A stretch of DNA of 64,000 bases from Bradyrhizobium jicamae (lineage in GTDB: Bacteria; Pseudomonadota; Alphaproteobacteria; Rhizobiales; Xanthobacteraceae), in contig NZ_JAFCKQ010000002.1 in NCBI RefSeq assembly GCF_018130215.1, positions 1 to 64,000 of the forward strand, written 5' to 3'. Position 1 is the stretch's first letter. Each line of letters begins with the position of its first letter. Positions 48,096-57,101 of this stretch are shown here, one piece after another. Position numbers and translations under genes: made by a program. The notes under the pieces were generated by a model that searched no databases, was not told the DNA's origin, and saw only the letters and a list, made by a program, of their open reading frames with translations.

Positions 48096-49331
48096 ATGAA
48101 ACTTCATTCGCCCTCGTCCGTGTCGCGCGCAGTGATAGCTGCGGCGCTCCTTTGCACCACCTGTTTGACGGCCGTGCCGGCGATCGCGCAGGAAGCAGCT
48201 TGCGCGCCGGTCACCGCCGTCGAAACCGCACCGCCACCACTGCCGGTCTATGACCAGCCGCCCGTACCCGGACCCGGCTATATCTGGTCACCAGGCGTAT
48301 GGTCCTGGGACGAGGATCGCGGCGATTACTATTGGGTCCCAGGCACCTGGGTTGAGCCGCCGCGCGTCGGGCTGTTGTGGACCCCGGGCTATTGGGGCTG
48401 GTTTGCCGGCGGCTACATTTTCCATCCCGGTTATTGGGGCGATCGCGTCGGTTTCTACGGCGGCATCAATTACGGCTTCGGCTACACCGGCCTCGGCTAC
48501 GAGGGCGGACGCTGGGATCATGGCAACTTCTTCTACAATCGCAGCGTGAACAATCTGCAGGGGGCAAGGATCACGAACGTCTACGAGAAGAACGTCACCG
48601 TCAATCAGACCATCAACAACGTCAGCTTCAATGGCGGCAAGGGCGGCACCGAGGCACGGCCGACCGCTGAAGATCGCACCATCGCCAAGGAGCAGCGCTT
48701 CGCGCCGACGTCGTTGCAGCGCAAGCAAGTCGAAACTGCGAGCCAGGACCCGAGCCTGTTCAAGCGCACCAACAATGGCGTGCCGGCAGTCGGTGCCACG
48801 GCGCGCCCCGGCGAGCTGAAGGGGCCGGGTGTGGTCGCCGCGCGGCCGGCCGGCGAACCTTTGCCGGCGAATGGCGCACGGCCGGCCGCGGAGGAGCCGC
48901 GGCGACCGGGCGCTGAGCCCGCGCCCGCAGGGGCGTCGCATGCGCTTCCGGTCCCCGGAAAGGACCTCCCGGCGCGCGCGCCTGCCCAGGAAAACAGGCC
49001 TGCCGTTGAGGAAAAGCGCGCGGTGCCCGGTGCCGAAACGCGGATCGAGCCAACAAGGCCGGCGACGGAGCCCGCGCGGCCTGCCGTCCGGGAGAACCGG
49101 CCCGCCGTCGAGGAGAAGCGGCCCGAACAGATGGCGCGACCGGAGCCTGCCGCGAGGCCCGAGCCTGCCGCTAGGCCCGAAGCGCGACCGGAGCCTATGG
49201 CCCGCCCTGAGGCGCGACCAGAGCAGATGGCGCGGCCCCAGGCGCCTGCGCCGCGAGTTCAGCCGGCTCCGCAGCGTCCGCCTGCTGCCGCGGGGCACCC
49301 GGCCGAGGAACGTCGGCCCGAGCAGCATTAG
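48096..49331 (+). CDS. exported YXWGXW-repeat protein with long Pro/Arg/Glu/Ala tail
   Basis: A 411-residue protein with a clear signal peptide (basic start, AVIAAALLCTTCLTAVPAIAQ, cut after AIAQ-like Ala). Residues about 45-120 hold tryptophan/tyrosine repeats of the YXWGXW class (PGYIWSPGVWSWD, YYWVPGTWVEPP, WTPGYWGWFAGGY, FHPGYWGDR). The last 170 residues are low-complexity, with many ARPEP, RPEAR and PAVEEKR repeats. The ATG at 48096 gives the signal peptide directly. Probably periplasmic or cell-envelope-associated; function unknown. Confidence 0.8.
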   Translation: MKLHSPSSVSRAVIAAALLCTTCLTAVPAIAQEAACAPVTAVETAPPPLPVYDQPPVPGPGYIWSPGVWSWDEDRGDYYWVPGTWVEPPRVGLLWTPGYWGWFAGGYIFHPGYWGDRVGFYGGINYGFGYTGLGYEGGRWDHGNFFYNRSVNNLQGARITNVYEKNVTVNQTINNVSFNGGKGGTEARPTAEDRTIAKEQRFAPTSLQRKQVETASQDPSLFKRTNNGVPAVGATARPGELKGPGVVAARPAGEPLPANGARPAAEEPRRPGAEPAPAGASHALPVPGKDLPARAPAQENRPAVEEKRAVPGAETRIEPTRPATEPARPAVRENRPAVEEKRPEQMARPEPAARPEPAARPEARPEPMARPEARPEQMARPQAPAPRVQPAPQRPPAAAGHPAEERRPEQH

Positions 49332-49340
49332 CATCGTGTT

Positions 49341-49372
49341 CGCGCTCCGCCGACCAAGTCTGGCGGAGCGCG
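49341..49372 (+). terminator. strong hairpin terminator after the YXWGXW gene
   Basis: CGCGCTCCGCC (49341-49351) and GGCGGAGCGCG (49362-49372) form a perfect 11-bp GC-rich stem with a 10-base loop, ten bases after the stop codon. The following ATGTCTTCTC is only moderately T-rich. Confidence 0.6.
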
Positions 49373-49422
49373 ATGTCTTCTCTGAACAGTACGTTCGTGA
49401 GATCATCGACGGGAGGTCACTC

Positions 49423-49605
49423 ATGGCACAGGGGCACGGCGGCGACGGGCAACTCGACGACCGCAAGCCGCGCTTGAGCGAAGACGACATGACGCGAGCT
49501 CTGCTCGGTCCGAGGGGCGTTCCAGGCAAGCCGGACACTGCCAAAATGACGCCGCAGCAGGAAAAGAACATGCCGAAATATCTCGACCCCGGGCATACGT
49601 CCTAG
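49423..49605 (+). CDS. small hypothetical protein, 60 residues
   Basis: A strong GGGAGG site lies six bases before the ATG at 49423. The product is hydrophilic and charged (MAQGHGGDGQLDDRKPRLSE, later LGPRGVPGKPDTAKMTPQQ) and looks disordered. No family is recognised. It lies between the terminator at 49341-49372 and the cbpA gene and probably has its own promoter. The clear ribosome site is the main reason to call it real. Confidence 0.6.
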   Translation: MAQGHGGDGQLDDRKPRLSEDDMTRALLGPRGVPGKPDTAKMTPQQEKNMPKYLDPGHTS

Positions 49606-49739
49606 CGCGTCCCGCACGCAGGTCAGTCGCGCGGATCACCGGGTCGCTTGACCGCGAGGCCGGCGGCAACGGTATTGCAAATCGTCCTGTTTTCAGCCCT
49701 CATGATTTCGATTGAACCAACGGTCTTGCGGAGTAGCCG

Positions 49740-50642
49740 GTGAGAAATCCGTACGAGGTTCTCGGCGTTGCTTCGACGGCTTCGTCGGCCGACATCCAGA
49801 AGGCATACCGAAAGCTGGCGAAGAAGCTGCATCCGGATCTCAATCCCGGCGACAAGGCAGCCGAAGAAAAATTCAAGGAAGTCGCCGGTGCATACGATCT
49901 GCTCGGCGATGCCGAGAAGCGCAAGCGCTTCGATGCCGGCGAGATCGATGCGAGCGGTGCCGAGCGGCCGCAACATCACTACTATCGGGACTTTGCCCAC
50001 TCGGACGGGGGGCATCCCTATGCGAGCAGCTCCGGATACGCGGATTTCGTGGACTCGGATGAGGCGCTTGCGGAGCTGCTGAGGCGGAGCGAGCAGGCGC
50101 GTGCGAACCGGCGCGGGCGCGATCTGCACTACAGCCTGGTGATCGACTTCGCCGAGTCGATCACCGGTGCGAACAAGCGCCTGACACTGCCCGATGGAGG
50201 CACGCTCGACGTGACGATTCCGCCGGGTCTTGTCGAAGGGCAAGTCATCCGGTTGCGCGGCAAGGGCGCGCCGGGCAGCGGGAAGGGCGGTCCCGGCGAC
50301 GCATTGATCGAGGTGGAGGTCCGCCCCGACCCGCGTTTTGCGCGCGATGGCGACGACATCTCGCTGGAATTGCCGATCTCGTTGCCCGAAGCCGTGCTCG
50401 GCGGCAAGGTTCGCGTTCCGACGCCGACCGGCGACGTCACCATGACGGTCCCGAAAGGATCGAATACCGGCACGACCATGCGGCTGCGAGGCAAGGGCGC
50501 GCCCCGACCCGGCGGCGGTCACGGCGATGAATTCGTCAAGCTGAAGGTGGTCCTGCCCAAGGCGCCGGATCCCGAGCTTGAGGAGTTCGTCTCCAGGTGG
50601 GACCGGAAAGCCTTCAATCCGCGCGAGGATGGCGCATCATGA
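49740..50642 (+). CDS. cbpA: J-domain chaperone, CbpA type
   Basis: A 300-residue DnaJ-like co-chaperone. The J domain (1-70) has the HPD tripeptide in [19 protein letters not shown], needed to stimulate DnaK ATPase. There is no cysteine-rich zinc domain, so it is CbpA-like and not DnaJ. The two C-terminal substrate-binding repeats show [19 protein letters not shown] and [19 protein letters not shown]. The start is GTG. The stop overlaps the cbpM gene by four bases. Confidence 0.88.
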   Translation: MRNPYEVLGVASTASSADIQKAYRKLAKKLHPDLNPGDKAAEEKFKEVAGAYDLLGDAEKRKRFDAGEIDASGAERPQHHYYRDFAHSDGGHPYASSSGYADFVDSDEALAELLRRSEQARANRRGRDLHYSLVIDFAESITGANKRLTLPDGGTLDVTIPPGLVEGQVIRLRGKGAPGSGKGGPGDALIEVEVRPDPRFARDGDDISLELPISLPEAVLGGKVRVPTPTGDVTMTVPKGSNTGTTMRLRGKGAPRPGGGHGDEFVKLKVVLPKAPDPELEEFVSRWDRKAFNPREDGAS

Positions 50643-50920
50643 TCATGAACAAGAAGCAGTTCCTGAGCAGTGCCGATATCGAAGTGCATACCCTGGAATT
50701 CTGGATCGAGCAGCAGTGGCTGATCCCGGACCAGACCACCGCAGAAATGAGCTTCTCCGACACCGACGTCGCGCGGGCCCATCTGATCCGGGATCTGAAA
50801 GGCGATCTCGGCGTCAACGACGAGGGTGTCGACGTCATCCTCCATCTCGTCGATCAGCTTCACGGCCTGCGCCGGGCGTTCGAGCAATTGCACGAGGATC
50901 TCCGGCGACCCGCGGGCTAA
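50639..50920 (+). CDS. cbpM: CbpM-like chaperone modulator (MerR-type HTH)
   Basis: A 93-residue protein with a degenerate MerR-like helix-turn-helix start ([21 protein letters not shown]) and a helical tail ([18 protein letters not shown]). CbpM binds the J domain of CbpA and inhibits it. The overlap with cbpA matches the known cbpA-cbpM pair. Confidence 0.82.
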   Translation: MIMNKKQFLSSADIEVHTLEFWIEQQWLIPDQTTAEMSFSDTDVARAHLIRDLKGDLGVNDEGVDVILHLVDQLHGLRRAFEQLHEDLRRPAG

Positions 50921-50952
50921 AGCGTTTTCAAGCGAAGATCCGGGAGGCGATC

Positions 50953-51177
50953 ATGATCGGCAAGGCGACACAGCTTGCTCATGGCGAGATCGATGCTTTG
51001 ATTCTGCAGGCCCTGGTGCGGAAGCTCGTCGCGAAGGGTGTGCTCACGGCGGACGAAGTCAGGGCGCTGCTCTTCGAAGCCGCAAAGAATCTGGATCTCG
51101 TCGGCAGCGAGCTGACGCCGGAAACCGCAGACATCATCGTGCAGGAAGACCTGGCACCGGCGTTCCTGGGGAGCTGA
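50953..51177 (+). CDS. small helical protein next to cbpA-cbpM
   Basis: A 74-residue, probably all-helical acidic protein (IDALILQALVRKLVAKGVLT, then EVRALLFEAAKNL). GGGAGG lies five bases before the ATG at 50953. It starts 32 bases after cbpM and so is likely in the same operon. No family is recognised. It has a weak resemblance to helical-hairpin regulators. Confidence 0.65.
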   Translation: MIGKATQLAHGEIDALILQALVRKLVAKGVLTADEVRALLFEAAKNLDLVGSELTPETADIIVQEDLAPAFLGS

Positions 51178-51182
51178 GGTCG

Positions 51183-52211
51183 TCAGCGGTTGGCCGTGAG
51201 CTGCTGCCGGTAGTGCTCGGCATCCCAGTTCAGCAACGCCTGCTCGTTGGCCGCCGACAGATACGTAATGTTGGCGGTGAGCGGCAGGCGGCCGGTGACC
51301 AAAGCGAGGCAGCTAAGCATCGCCTCCGCGCCGGCGCTGACATCCTTTCGGATCAAGGTGCCTGTCCCCGGAATGAGATAGGCGACCGGTGGCGGCAAGC
51401 CGACGGCCGCGACACGTGCGCTCTCGGCGGCGAGGCTTGCGTCCGCCGCCAGCACCGGCATCGCCGGCCCGAGGAAAACCACGTGATCCGGATAGAGCGA
51501 GCCGCGTGTCGCGATCGAGAGGCTGTGCGGATCGGTGGCGCTGCCATGGCTGAGCGGATCACCGGGAAGACGATAGTCGGTGTCTGCGCACATGCGTAAA
51601 AGCGCATCGTGGTCCGCGGCCGCGGCATTGCGCGGCGGGAGCGCCAGACGCGTCTCGACGTCCGCGACCAGCGCCTCGGCCTCCGCCGACGTGGCGGCGC
51701 CTACCACGAGGCCGTGATTGCCGAGAACCAGGACGTCGATGCGGCCTTGCGCGATTGTTTCCTGCACCGCCTGCGCGAGCGGCAGACCTGGATGATGATA
51801 GCCCAGGCGGCGCCAAGACAGGCCCTGCAATCGTTCGGCGAACTCCTCGCCGGCATCGGTCCGGGCCGCCCATGCGATGGTGTTGACCGAGTGAACATGC
51901 AGCACTACGGGGTGCGGCATCAGGGCATGCAGTGCGGTCTCGATCGAGGCGCGGAGCGTGGTCTGCGCGCCGGGGGCGAGCGGCGCGCGCTCGTCGCCCG
52001 CGGCCAGCGCCGCACGCGCCGCGGATAGCGCGACCGGCACGAAAATGTCCTTGTCCTCGGCGTCTGAAAGCCAGGTGCCTGACGCTTTCACCCACAGCAC
52101 GTCGCCGTCCTTGAGCGATGAATTGCCGCCGGCACCTTGCACCAGCAGGATATTCCGGCCGACACGCGCCGACATGCGGCGAAGTTCGTTCAGGACTTGG
52201 GGCTCTCGCAT
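51183..52211 (-). CDS. class II aldolase/adducin family protein (module 2)
   Basis: A 342-residue member of the class II aldolase superfamily, longer than the typical 215-230 residues. The N-terminal fold shows VQGAGGNSSLKDGDVLWVKASG, the zinc ligands LHVHSVN and GNHGLVVG. The extra C-terminal part (from about residue 205) includes DPHSLSIATRG and TGTLIRKDVS. It may be an aldolase or an epimerase. It is the last of three leftward genes after the HAD and FGGY genes. The ATG at 52211 gives the family start; an earlier frame overlaps the HAD gene. Confidence 0.82.
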   Translation of the reverse strand: MREPQVLNELRRMSARVGRNILLVQGAGGNSSLKDGDVLWVKASGTWLSDAEDKDIFVPVALSAARAALAAGDERAPLAPGAQTTLRASIETALHALMPHPVVLHVHSVNTIAWAARTDAGEEFAERLQGLSWRRLGYHHPGLPLAQAVQETIAQGRIDVLVLGNHGLVVGAATSAEAEALVADVETRLALPPRNAAAADHDALLRMCADTDYRLPGDPLSHGSATDPHSLSIATRGSLYPDHVVFLGPAMPVLAADASLAAESARVAAVGLPPPVAYLIPGTGTLIRKDVSAGAEAMLSCLALVTGRLPLTANITYLSAANEQALLNWDAEHYRQQLTANR

Positions 52212-52221
52212 CGTGGATTTC

Positions 52222-53088
52222 TCACCAGGCCAGATGTTGCATCGTCCAGTGCGGCATTCGCGCCGCGCCGGCGACATTCCGGATCACGTGCGACGGGTCG
52301 CTCGATCGCTCCAGGATCTCGCGATGGGCGCCCGAGCCGATCAGCAGGGTCAGCATGCCGGCGGCGCGACCGCCCGCGATGTCGTGATCGAGCGAATCGC
52401 CGATCACCAGGATGCGCTCGGGGCGTGGATGCTCCAGGCGTTCGAGCGCGGCCGCGAACATCGGCGCGTGCGGCTTGCCGACGAACGTCACCCTGCCGCC
52501 GAGCCGCTGATAGAACGCGGCCAGCGCGCCCGGCGCCGGGACCAGCCCGTTGACGCCGAACATCACGAGATCGGGATTGGCGCACAGCATCAGCAGCTTG
52601 CGTCGCGCGGCTGTCGTCAAGCGGTCGCGCCATTGCTCGGGATCGGCGGCGCTGTCGTCGAGTCCCGCCAGCAGGACGAAATCGGCATCGCCAACATCAT
52701 CGACGACGGAAAGGTCGAGCCCGTCGACGATCGAGCGATCACCGTCACGCGAGATCAGGAAGCAGCGGTTGCCAAGGCCCGCAAATGGGCCGTGCTCGCG
52801 CGCCTTGAGGCCGCGCCAGGTGACTTCGCCCGACGACAGCACGCCGTCATAGGCATCCGACGGCAGGCCGAGCGCGGTGAGGCGCCGCTGATTGCTGTTC
52901 GCGCGCTTGCCGGAGTTGGAGAGGATCAGGATACGCTTGCCGGCCTCGTGGAGCTTCACCACGCATTCATGGGCGTCGGGAAACACCGCCAGGCCCTCGT
53001 GCAGCGTGCCCCACTGGTCGAGCAGCACGTGGTCGAAATGGTCGGCAATGACACGCAAGCCGGTGATTGCGGTCGCACCGGCATTCAT
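52222..53088 (-). CDS. HAD-superfamily IIA hydrolase, TIGR01459 type (module 2)
   Basis: A 288-residue NagD-like phosphatase-fold protein. Motif I is LLDQWGTLHEG: the nucleophile Asp is present but the usual second Asp is replaced by Trp, which I recall as typical for this subfamily. VGKPHAPMF and VIGDSLDHDIAGG give motifs III-IV. The start overlaps the stop of the upstream FGGY gene by four bases, so kinase and phosphatase are coupled, as in module 1. Substrate is unknown. Confidence 0.85.
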   Translation of the reverse strand: MNAGATAITGLRVIADHFDHVLLDQWGTLHEGLAVFPDAHECVVKLHEAGKRILILSNSGKRANSNQRRLTALGLPSDAYDGVLSSGEVTWRGLKAREHGPFAGLGNRCFLISRDGDRSIVDGLDLSVVDDVGDADFVLLAGLDDSAADPEQWRDRLTTAARRKLLMLCANPDLVMFGVNGLVPAPGALAAFYQRLGGRVTFVGKPHAPMFAAALERLEHPRPERILVIGDSLDHDIAGGRAAGMLTLLIGSGAHREILERSSDPSHVIRNVAGAARMPHWTMQHLAW

Positions 53089-54365
53089 GGCGGGCCGCCA
53101 TTCATTGCCAGCAGCGCGGCGCCATAACTCGCTTCGGTCTGCTCGGCGATCGAGACGGGAACGCCGAGCACGCGGTGGCGGATTTTGGTCCACGCATCGT
53201 TCCTCGCCCCGCCGCCGATCCCGATGACGCGCCGCAGGCCCGGCGCACCGAGCCGCGCCAGCTGGCGATAGGCGAGCGCTTCCACCGAGGCGATGCCTTC
53301 GAGCAGACCCTGAAAGAACCGGCAGTCCTCCGCCGGGCGTGGTGTGATCCGCGCCGCGAGCGCAGGATCGGCAATCGGAAAGCGTTCGCCGGGTTTTGGC
53401 AGGGGATAGTAGTCGAGACCGGTCGGCTCGTCGGGTTTCACCTGCGGCGTCAGCCGCTCCATCTCGTCGGCGGTGAAATGCATCAGCAGCGCCGCACCGC
53501 CGGAATTGGACGCGCCGCCGGCGAGCCAGCGTTCGCCGAGCCGGTGCGAATAGACGCCCTGACTGGCCGCGAAGATCGGCTGCGTCGCCAGTTGCTTCAC
53601 CACCAGCGTGGTGCCGAGCGAGGTGACGGCATCACCCGGCTGGTCGGCACGCGTCGCGACGAAGGCGGCGACGCCGTCGGTGGTGCCGGCCGCGACCTGC
53701 GCGGACGGCGGCAGGCCCAGCGTGCGCGCGATCCCAGGATCGATATCGGCGATCGGCGTTCCCGGCACCAGCACCTGCGGCAGCAGATCGTACCGCACGC
53801 CAAGCTGCTCGAGCCACGACGGCCAGTCGCGCGCGACCGGATCGTAGCCCAGCTTCAGCGCATTGTTCTCATCGCTGAAGCCATGGCAGCCCGTGAGCCG
53901 TCCGGCAATCCAGTCGGCCTGGTGGACGGCGTGGCGCGCATCGCCGACATAGCCGTGGTCAAGCAGGAACAGCAGCTTGGCGAGCGCGCTGCTCGCGCCG
54001 TGCGCGCCGCTTTCCGCCGGCGCGGTCGCGGCAACGCGCGCGGCCTCATGCCTGGCGCGGGCATCGTTGTACATCAGCCCTGGCGAGCAGGGGCGGCCAC
54101 TCGCATCGATCAGCAGCAACGTTCCGGACGTGCCGTCGACGGCGACGCGCGCGATCTCGCGAAGGTCGACCGTCTCGCCAAGCTTGCGGACCGCCGCGAC
54201 GGTGGCCATCCACCAAAGCTCCGGCGTCTGATCCACCGCGTCGCCGTCGACGCGCGGCGCGGGCAGCGCGGCTGACGCGAAGCCGCGGATGCCGGCCTCT
54301 GCATCGATCGCGCAGGCACGGACTCCGCCGGTACCGACATCAATGCCGAGGAACAAACCTCCCAT
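53085..54365 (-). CDS. FGGY-family carbohydrate kinase (module 2, leftward)
   Basis: A 426-residue kinase, shorter than the usual 490-520. The phosphate loop is FLGIDVGTGGVRACAID; VAVDGTSGTLLLID and AAGTTDGVAAFVATRA give the central part; VIGIGGGARNDAWTKI marks the ATP-binding C-terminal half. Wording is nearest the ribulokinase-like branch. It starts the leftward arm divergent from the SorC gene and leads the HAD and aldolase genes. Confidence 0.85.
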   Translation of the reverse strand: MGGLFLGIDVGTGGVRACAIDAEAGIRGFASAALPAPRVDGDAVDQTPELWWMATVAAVRKLGETVDLREIARVAVDGTSGTLLLIDASGRPCSPGLMYNDARARHEAARVAATAPAESGAHGASSALAKLLFLLDHGYVGDARHAVHQADWIAGRLTGCHGFSDENNALKLGYDPVARDWPSWLEQLGVRYDLLPQVLVPGTPIADIDPGIARTLGLPPSAQVAAGTTDGVAAFVATRADQPGDAVTSLGTTLVVKQLATQPIFAASQGVYSHRLGERWLAGGASNSGGAALLMHFTADEMERLTPQVKPDEPTGLDYYPLPKPGERFPIADPALAARITPRPAEDCRFFQGLLEGIASVEALAYRQLARLGAPGLRRVIGIGGGARNDAWTKIRHRVLGVPVSIAEQTEASYGAALLAMNGGPP

Positions 54366-54468
54366 GCGACCTCACCGTGATTGCGGTGCCCGCGCGCCGA
54401 CGCATCTCGATGTCGGTTGCGCTGCAGCACGTTTGGGGGATTGACGCCCCGTTCGACCTCTGCAATTT

Positions 54469-54495
54469 TTTGCAAGCGGTGAAGAAATTTGCAAG
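54469..54495. promoter_or_regulatory. TTTGCAAG direct repeats, candidate SorC operator (module 2)
   Basis: TTTGCAAG occurs at 54469-54476 and 54488-54495, 19 bases apart (about two DNA turns), each containing the palindrome TTGCAA. The pair lies 15 bases before the ATG of the SorC regulator and within the region shared with the divergent FGGY gene (54366-54510). Confidence 0.4.
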
Positions 54496-54510
54496 AGGAC
54501 TTTTCGGGAA

Positions 54511-55527
54511 ATGGCTCCCCCGTCCGCCAGGCTGCCGGTGATCGATGGCGAAGCTTCGCTCGCAACACGAGCGGCGTGGCTATATTTCGCGGCAGGGTTG
54601 ACCCAGTCAGAGGTCGCCGACCGCCTCAACATCCAGAGCACCAAGGCGCACCGGCTGATCGCGCGGGCCAGCCGCGAGGGCATGATCCGCGTCTTCGTCG
54701 AAGGCCCGGTTGCCGAATGCGTCGCGCTCGAGAACGATCTGGCTCAGCGCTTTGGTCTCGCGTTCTGCCGCGTCGCGCCCGATCTCGGCGAGGCCGAGTT
54801 GCCGCTGAAGGCGCTGGCGCTGGAAGGCGCGAGCTTCCTCCGCCAGATCCTCGAACGCGGCGACGACAAGGTGATCGGCGTCGGCCACGGCCGCACGCTC
54901 GCCGCTGTTGTCGAGCAGATGCCGCAGACCCCGGCGCGCGACGTGCAATTCGTCTCGCTGCTCGGCGGTCTCACGCGGAAATTCGCCGCCAACCCCTTCG
55001 ACGTGATCCATCGCCTCGCCGAGCGCACCGGTGCGGATGCCTACCTGCTGCCGGTGCCGGTGTTCGCGAATTCGGTCGCCGACCGCGCGGTGCTGATGCA
55101 GCAATACGGCATCGCCGACGTGTTTGCGCTGGCGCGGAGGGCCTCGCTGTTGTTCGTCGGCATCGGCCAGGTCAGCCGCGACGGGTTCCTGGTGTCGAGC
55201 GGCATGATCAAGCCCGACGAAGTCGCCGAACTGAAGCGCGTCGGCGCCTGTGCCGACCTGCTCGGCCATTTCTTCAGTGCCGACGGAACGGTGCTGGACA
55301 CCGATCTCTCGGCGCGCGCGACTTCGATGAGCGTCGCGGATCTCAGGCAGCACCGCATCGTCGCGATCGCCGGCGGTCCGGCCAAGGTGACGGCGTTGCG
55401 CGGTGTGCTGCGCAGCGGCGTGCTGCATGGCCTGATCATCGACGAAGTGACCGCGAAAGCGCTCGCCACCGACAAGCCGGGGACAACATCCGGCAAGACG
55501 AGAAGCAAGGCCCGGAAGGAAACGTAA
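54511..55527 (+). CDS. SorC/DeoR-type sugar-binding transcriptional regulator (module 2)
   Basis: A 338-residue regulator with an N-terminal HTH (AAGLTQSEVADRLNIQSTKAH) and the SorC effector domain (IGVGHGRTLAAVV, LLFVGIGQVSRDG). It resembles EryD-like polyol regulators. Divergent from FGGY/HAD/aldolase and upstream of the importer, it likely controls both arms. Compared with the module 1 regulator it has the same architecture but clearly different sequence. Confidence 0.88.
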   Translation: MAPPSARLPVIDGEASLATRAAWLYFAAGLTQSEVADRLNIQSTKAHRLIARASREGMIRVFVEGPVAECVALENDLAQRFGLAFCRVAPDLGEAELPLKALALEGASFLRQILERGDDKVIGVGHGRTLAAVVEQMPQTPARDVQFVSLLGGLTRKFAANPFDVIHRLAERTGADAYLLPVPVFANSVADRAVLMQQYGIADVFALARRASLLFVGIGQVSRDGFLVSSGMIKPDEVAELKRVGACADLLGHFFSADGTVLDTDLSARATSMSVADLRQHRIVAIAGGPAKVTALRGVLRSGVLHGLIIDEVTAKALATDKPGTTSGKTRSKARKET

Positions 55528-55553
55528 CAAGCGTCCACAAGGAGAGGAAATAC

Positions 55554-56993
55554 ATGTTCGACCGCGAGAAGAATCTGTTCGACTCCTACGCCGCCAAACG
55601 CATCAGCCGTCGCGATCTTCTCGACGGCGCCGCCAAGCTCGGCATCGCCGGCGTCGCCGCCAATGCGGCGTTCGCCTCGTCGATGTCGCGGGCGATGGCC
55701 GCGGATTTCAACTGGAAGGCCCAGAGCGGCAAGAGCGTCAAGCTGCTGCTCAACAAGCATCCCTATGTCGACGCGATGATCGGCGACATCGAGGCGTTCA
55801 AGACCTTGACCGGCATGAACGTCACCTATGACATTTTCCCGGAAGACGTCTATTTCGACAAGGTGACGGCGGCGCTGTCCTCGAAGTCGGACCAGTACGA
55901 CGCCTTCATGACCGGCGCCTACATGACCTGGACCTATGGCCCGGCCGGCTGGATCGAGGACCTCAACACCTACATCAAGGATCCGGCGAAGACCAACCCG
56001 GCCTTCGCCTGGGACGACGTGCTGCCGGGCCTGCGCGCCTCGACCGCATGGGACGGGGTCGCCGGCTCCGAACTCGGTTCGGGCAAGGCCAAGCAATGGT
56101 GCATTCCCTGGGGCTACGAGCTCAACAACATCACCTATAACCGCAACATCTTCGACAAGGTCGGCGTCAAGCCGCCGAAGAACCTCGACGAGATGCTCGA
56201 GGTCGCGGCCAAGATCACCAAGGACGCCGGCGGTCCCTATGGCATCGGCGTGCGCGGCTCGCGCTCCTGGGCGACCATCCATCCCGGCTTCCTCTCGGCC
56301 TATTCGAACTTCGGCCAGAAGGATTTCGTGATGGAGGGCGGCAAGCTGAAGGCCGCGATGAACACCAAGGCCTCGAAGGACTTCCACGAGAAGTGGGTCA
56401 AGATGATCCAGACCTCCGGACCGAAGAACTGGTCGACCTACACCTGGTACCAGGTCGGCACCGATCTCGGCGCCGGCGCCTCCGGCATGATCTTCGATGC
56501 CGACATCCTCGGCTACTTCATGAATGGCGGCGACAACAAGGAGAAGGGGCATCTCGGCTACGCGCCGTTCGCCGCCAATCCGGCCGCCAAGGCGCCGACC
56601 CCGAACGTCTGGATCTGGTCGCTCGCGATGTCGAGCTTCTCCAAGCAGAAGGACGCGGCCTGGCTGTTCATGCAATGGGCGGCCTCGACCGAGCACGACC
56701 TGTTCGGCGCCCGCAAGATGGACTTCGTCAACCCGGTGCGCGCGTCGGTCTGGAAGGACAGCGAGTTCCGCGACCGGATCGCGAAATCCTATCCCGGCTA
56801 TCTCGAGCAGCATGACGTCTCGGCGCCCGGCGCCAAGATCTACTTCACGGCGCAGCCTCTGTTCTTCGACCTGACGACCGAATGGGCCGCCTCGTTGCAG
56901 AAGATGGTGGCGAAGGAAGTCAGCGTCGACGAAGGGCTCGACAAGCTCGCCGACAGCATCAACCGCCAGCTTAAGCAGGCCGGTCTCGGCTAA
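55554..56993 (+). CDS. ABC sugar-binding protein with twin-arginine signal (module 2)
   Basis: A 479-residue extracellular solute-binding protein. The signal has SRRDLLDGAAKLG (residues 18-30), a full twin-arginine motif, then a hydrophobic stretch and a cut near residue 50 after AMA. The mature part shows WCIPWGYELNNITYNRNIF and WSLAMSSFSKQKDAAW. GGAGAGG lies upstream of the ATG at 55554. The gene heads the importer set and is followed by two hairpins before the first permease. Confidence 0.9.
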   Translation: MFDREKNLFDSYAAKRISRRDLLDGAAKLGIAGVAANAAFASSMSRAMAADFNWKAQSGKSVKLLLNKHPYVDAMIGDIEAFKTLTGMNVTYDIFPEDVYFDKVTAALSSKSDQYDAFMTGAYMTWTYGPAGWIEDLNTYIKDPAKTNPAFAWDDVLPGLRASTAWDGVAGSELGSGKAKQWCIPWGYELNNITYNRNIFDKVGVKPPKNLDEMLEVAAKITKDAGGPYGIGVRGSRSWATIHPGFLSAYSNFGQKDFVMEGGKLKAAMNTKASKDFHEKWVKMIQTSGPKNWSTYTWYQVGTDLGAGASGMIFDADILGYFMNGGDNKEKGHLGYAPFAANPAAKAPTPNVWIWSLAMSSFSKQKDAAWLFMQWAASTEHDLFGARKMDFVNPVRASVWKDSEFRDRIAKSYPGYLEQHDVSAPGAKIYFTAQPLFFDLTTEWAASLQKMVAKEVSVDEGLDKLADSINRQLKQAGLG

Positions 56994-56999
56994 TCCGAC

Positions 57000-57029
57000 G
57001 GCGTGGTGCTGATTCCTCCGCACCACGCC
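57000..57029 (+). other. perfect 10-bp hairpin after the binding-protein gene (module 2)
   Basis: GGCGTGGTGC and GCACCACGCC flank a 10-base loop, starting seven bases after the stop codon. No T-run follows. With the next hairpin it probably stabilises the upstream mRNA or thins transcription into the permease genes. Confidence 0.6.
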
Positions 57030-57033
57030 AAAC

Positions 57034-57069
57034 CGCCGACTCGGGACCCCGGCCGGTTCCGGGTCGGCG
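57034..57069 (+). other. second hairpin between binding-protein and permease genes
   Basis: CGCCGACTCGG (57034-57044) pairs with CCGGGTCGGCG (57059-57069): 11 pairs including one G-T wobble, 14-base loop. It stands five bases after the first hairpin and 32 bases before the permease start. Confidence 0.5.
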
Positions 57070-57101
57070 GCGTTGCCAGCCGAAAGCGATCCCTTATCAT
57101 C

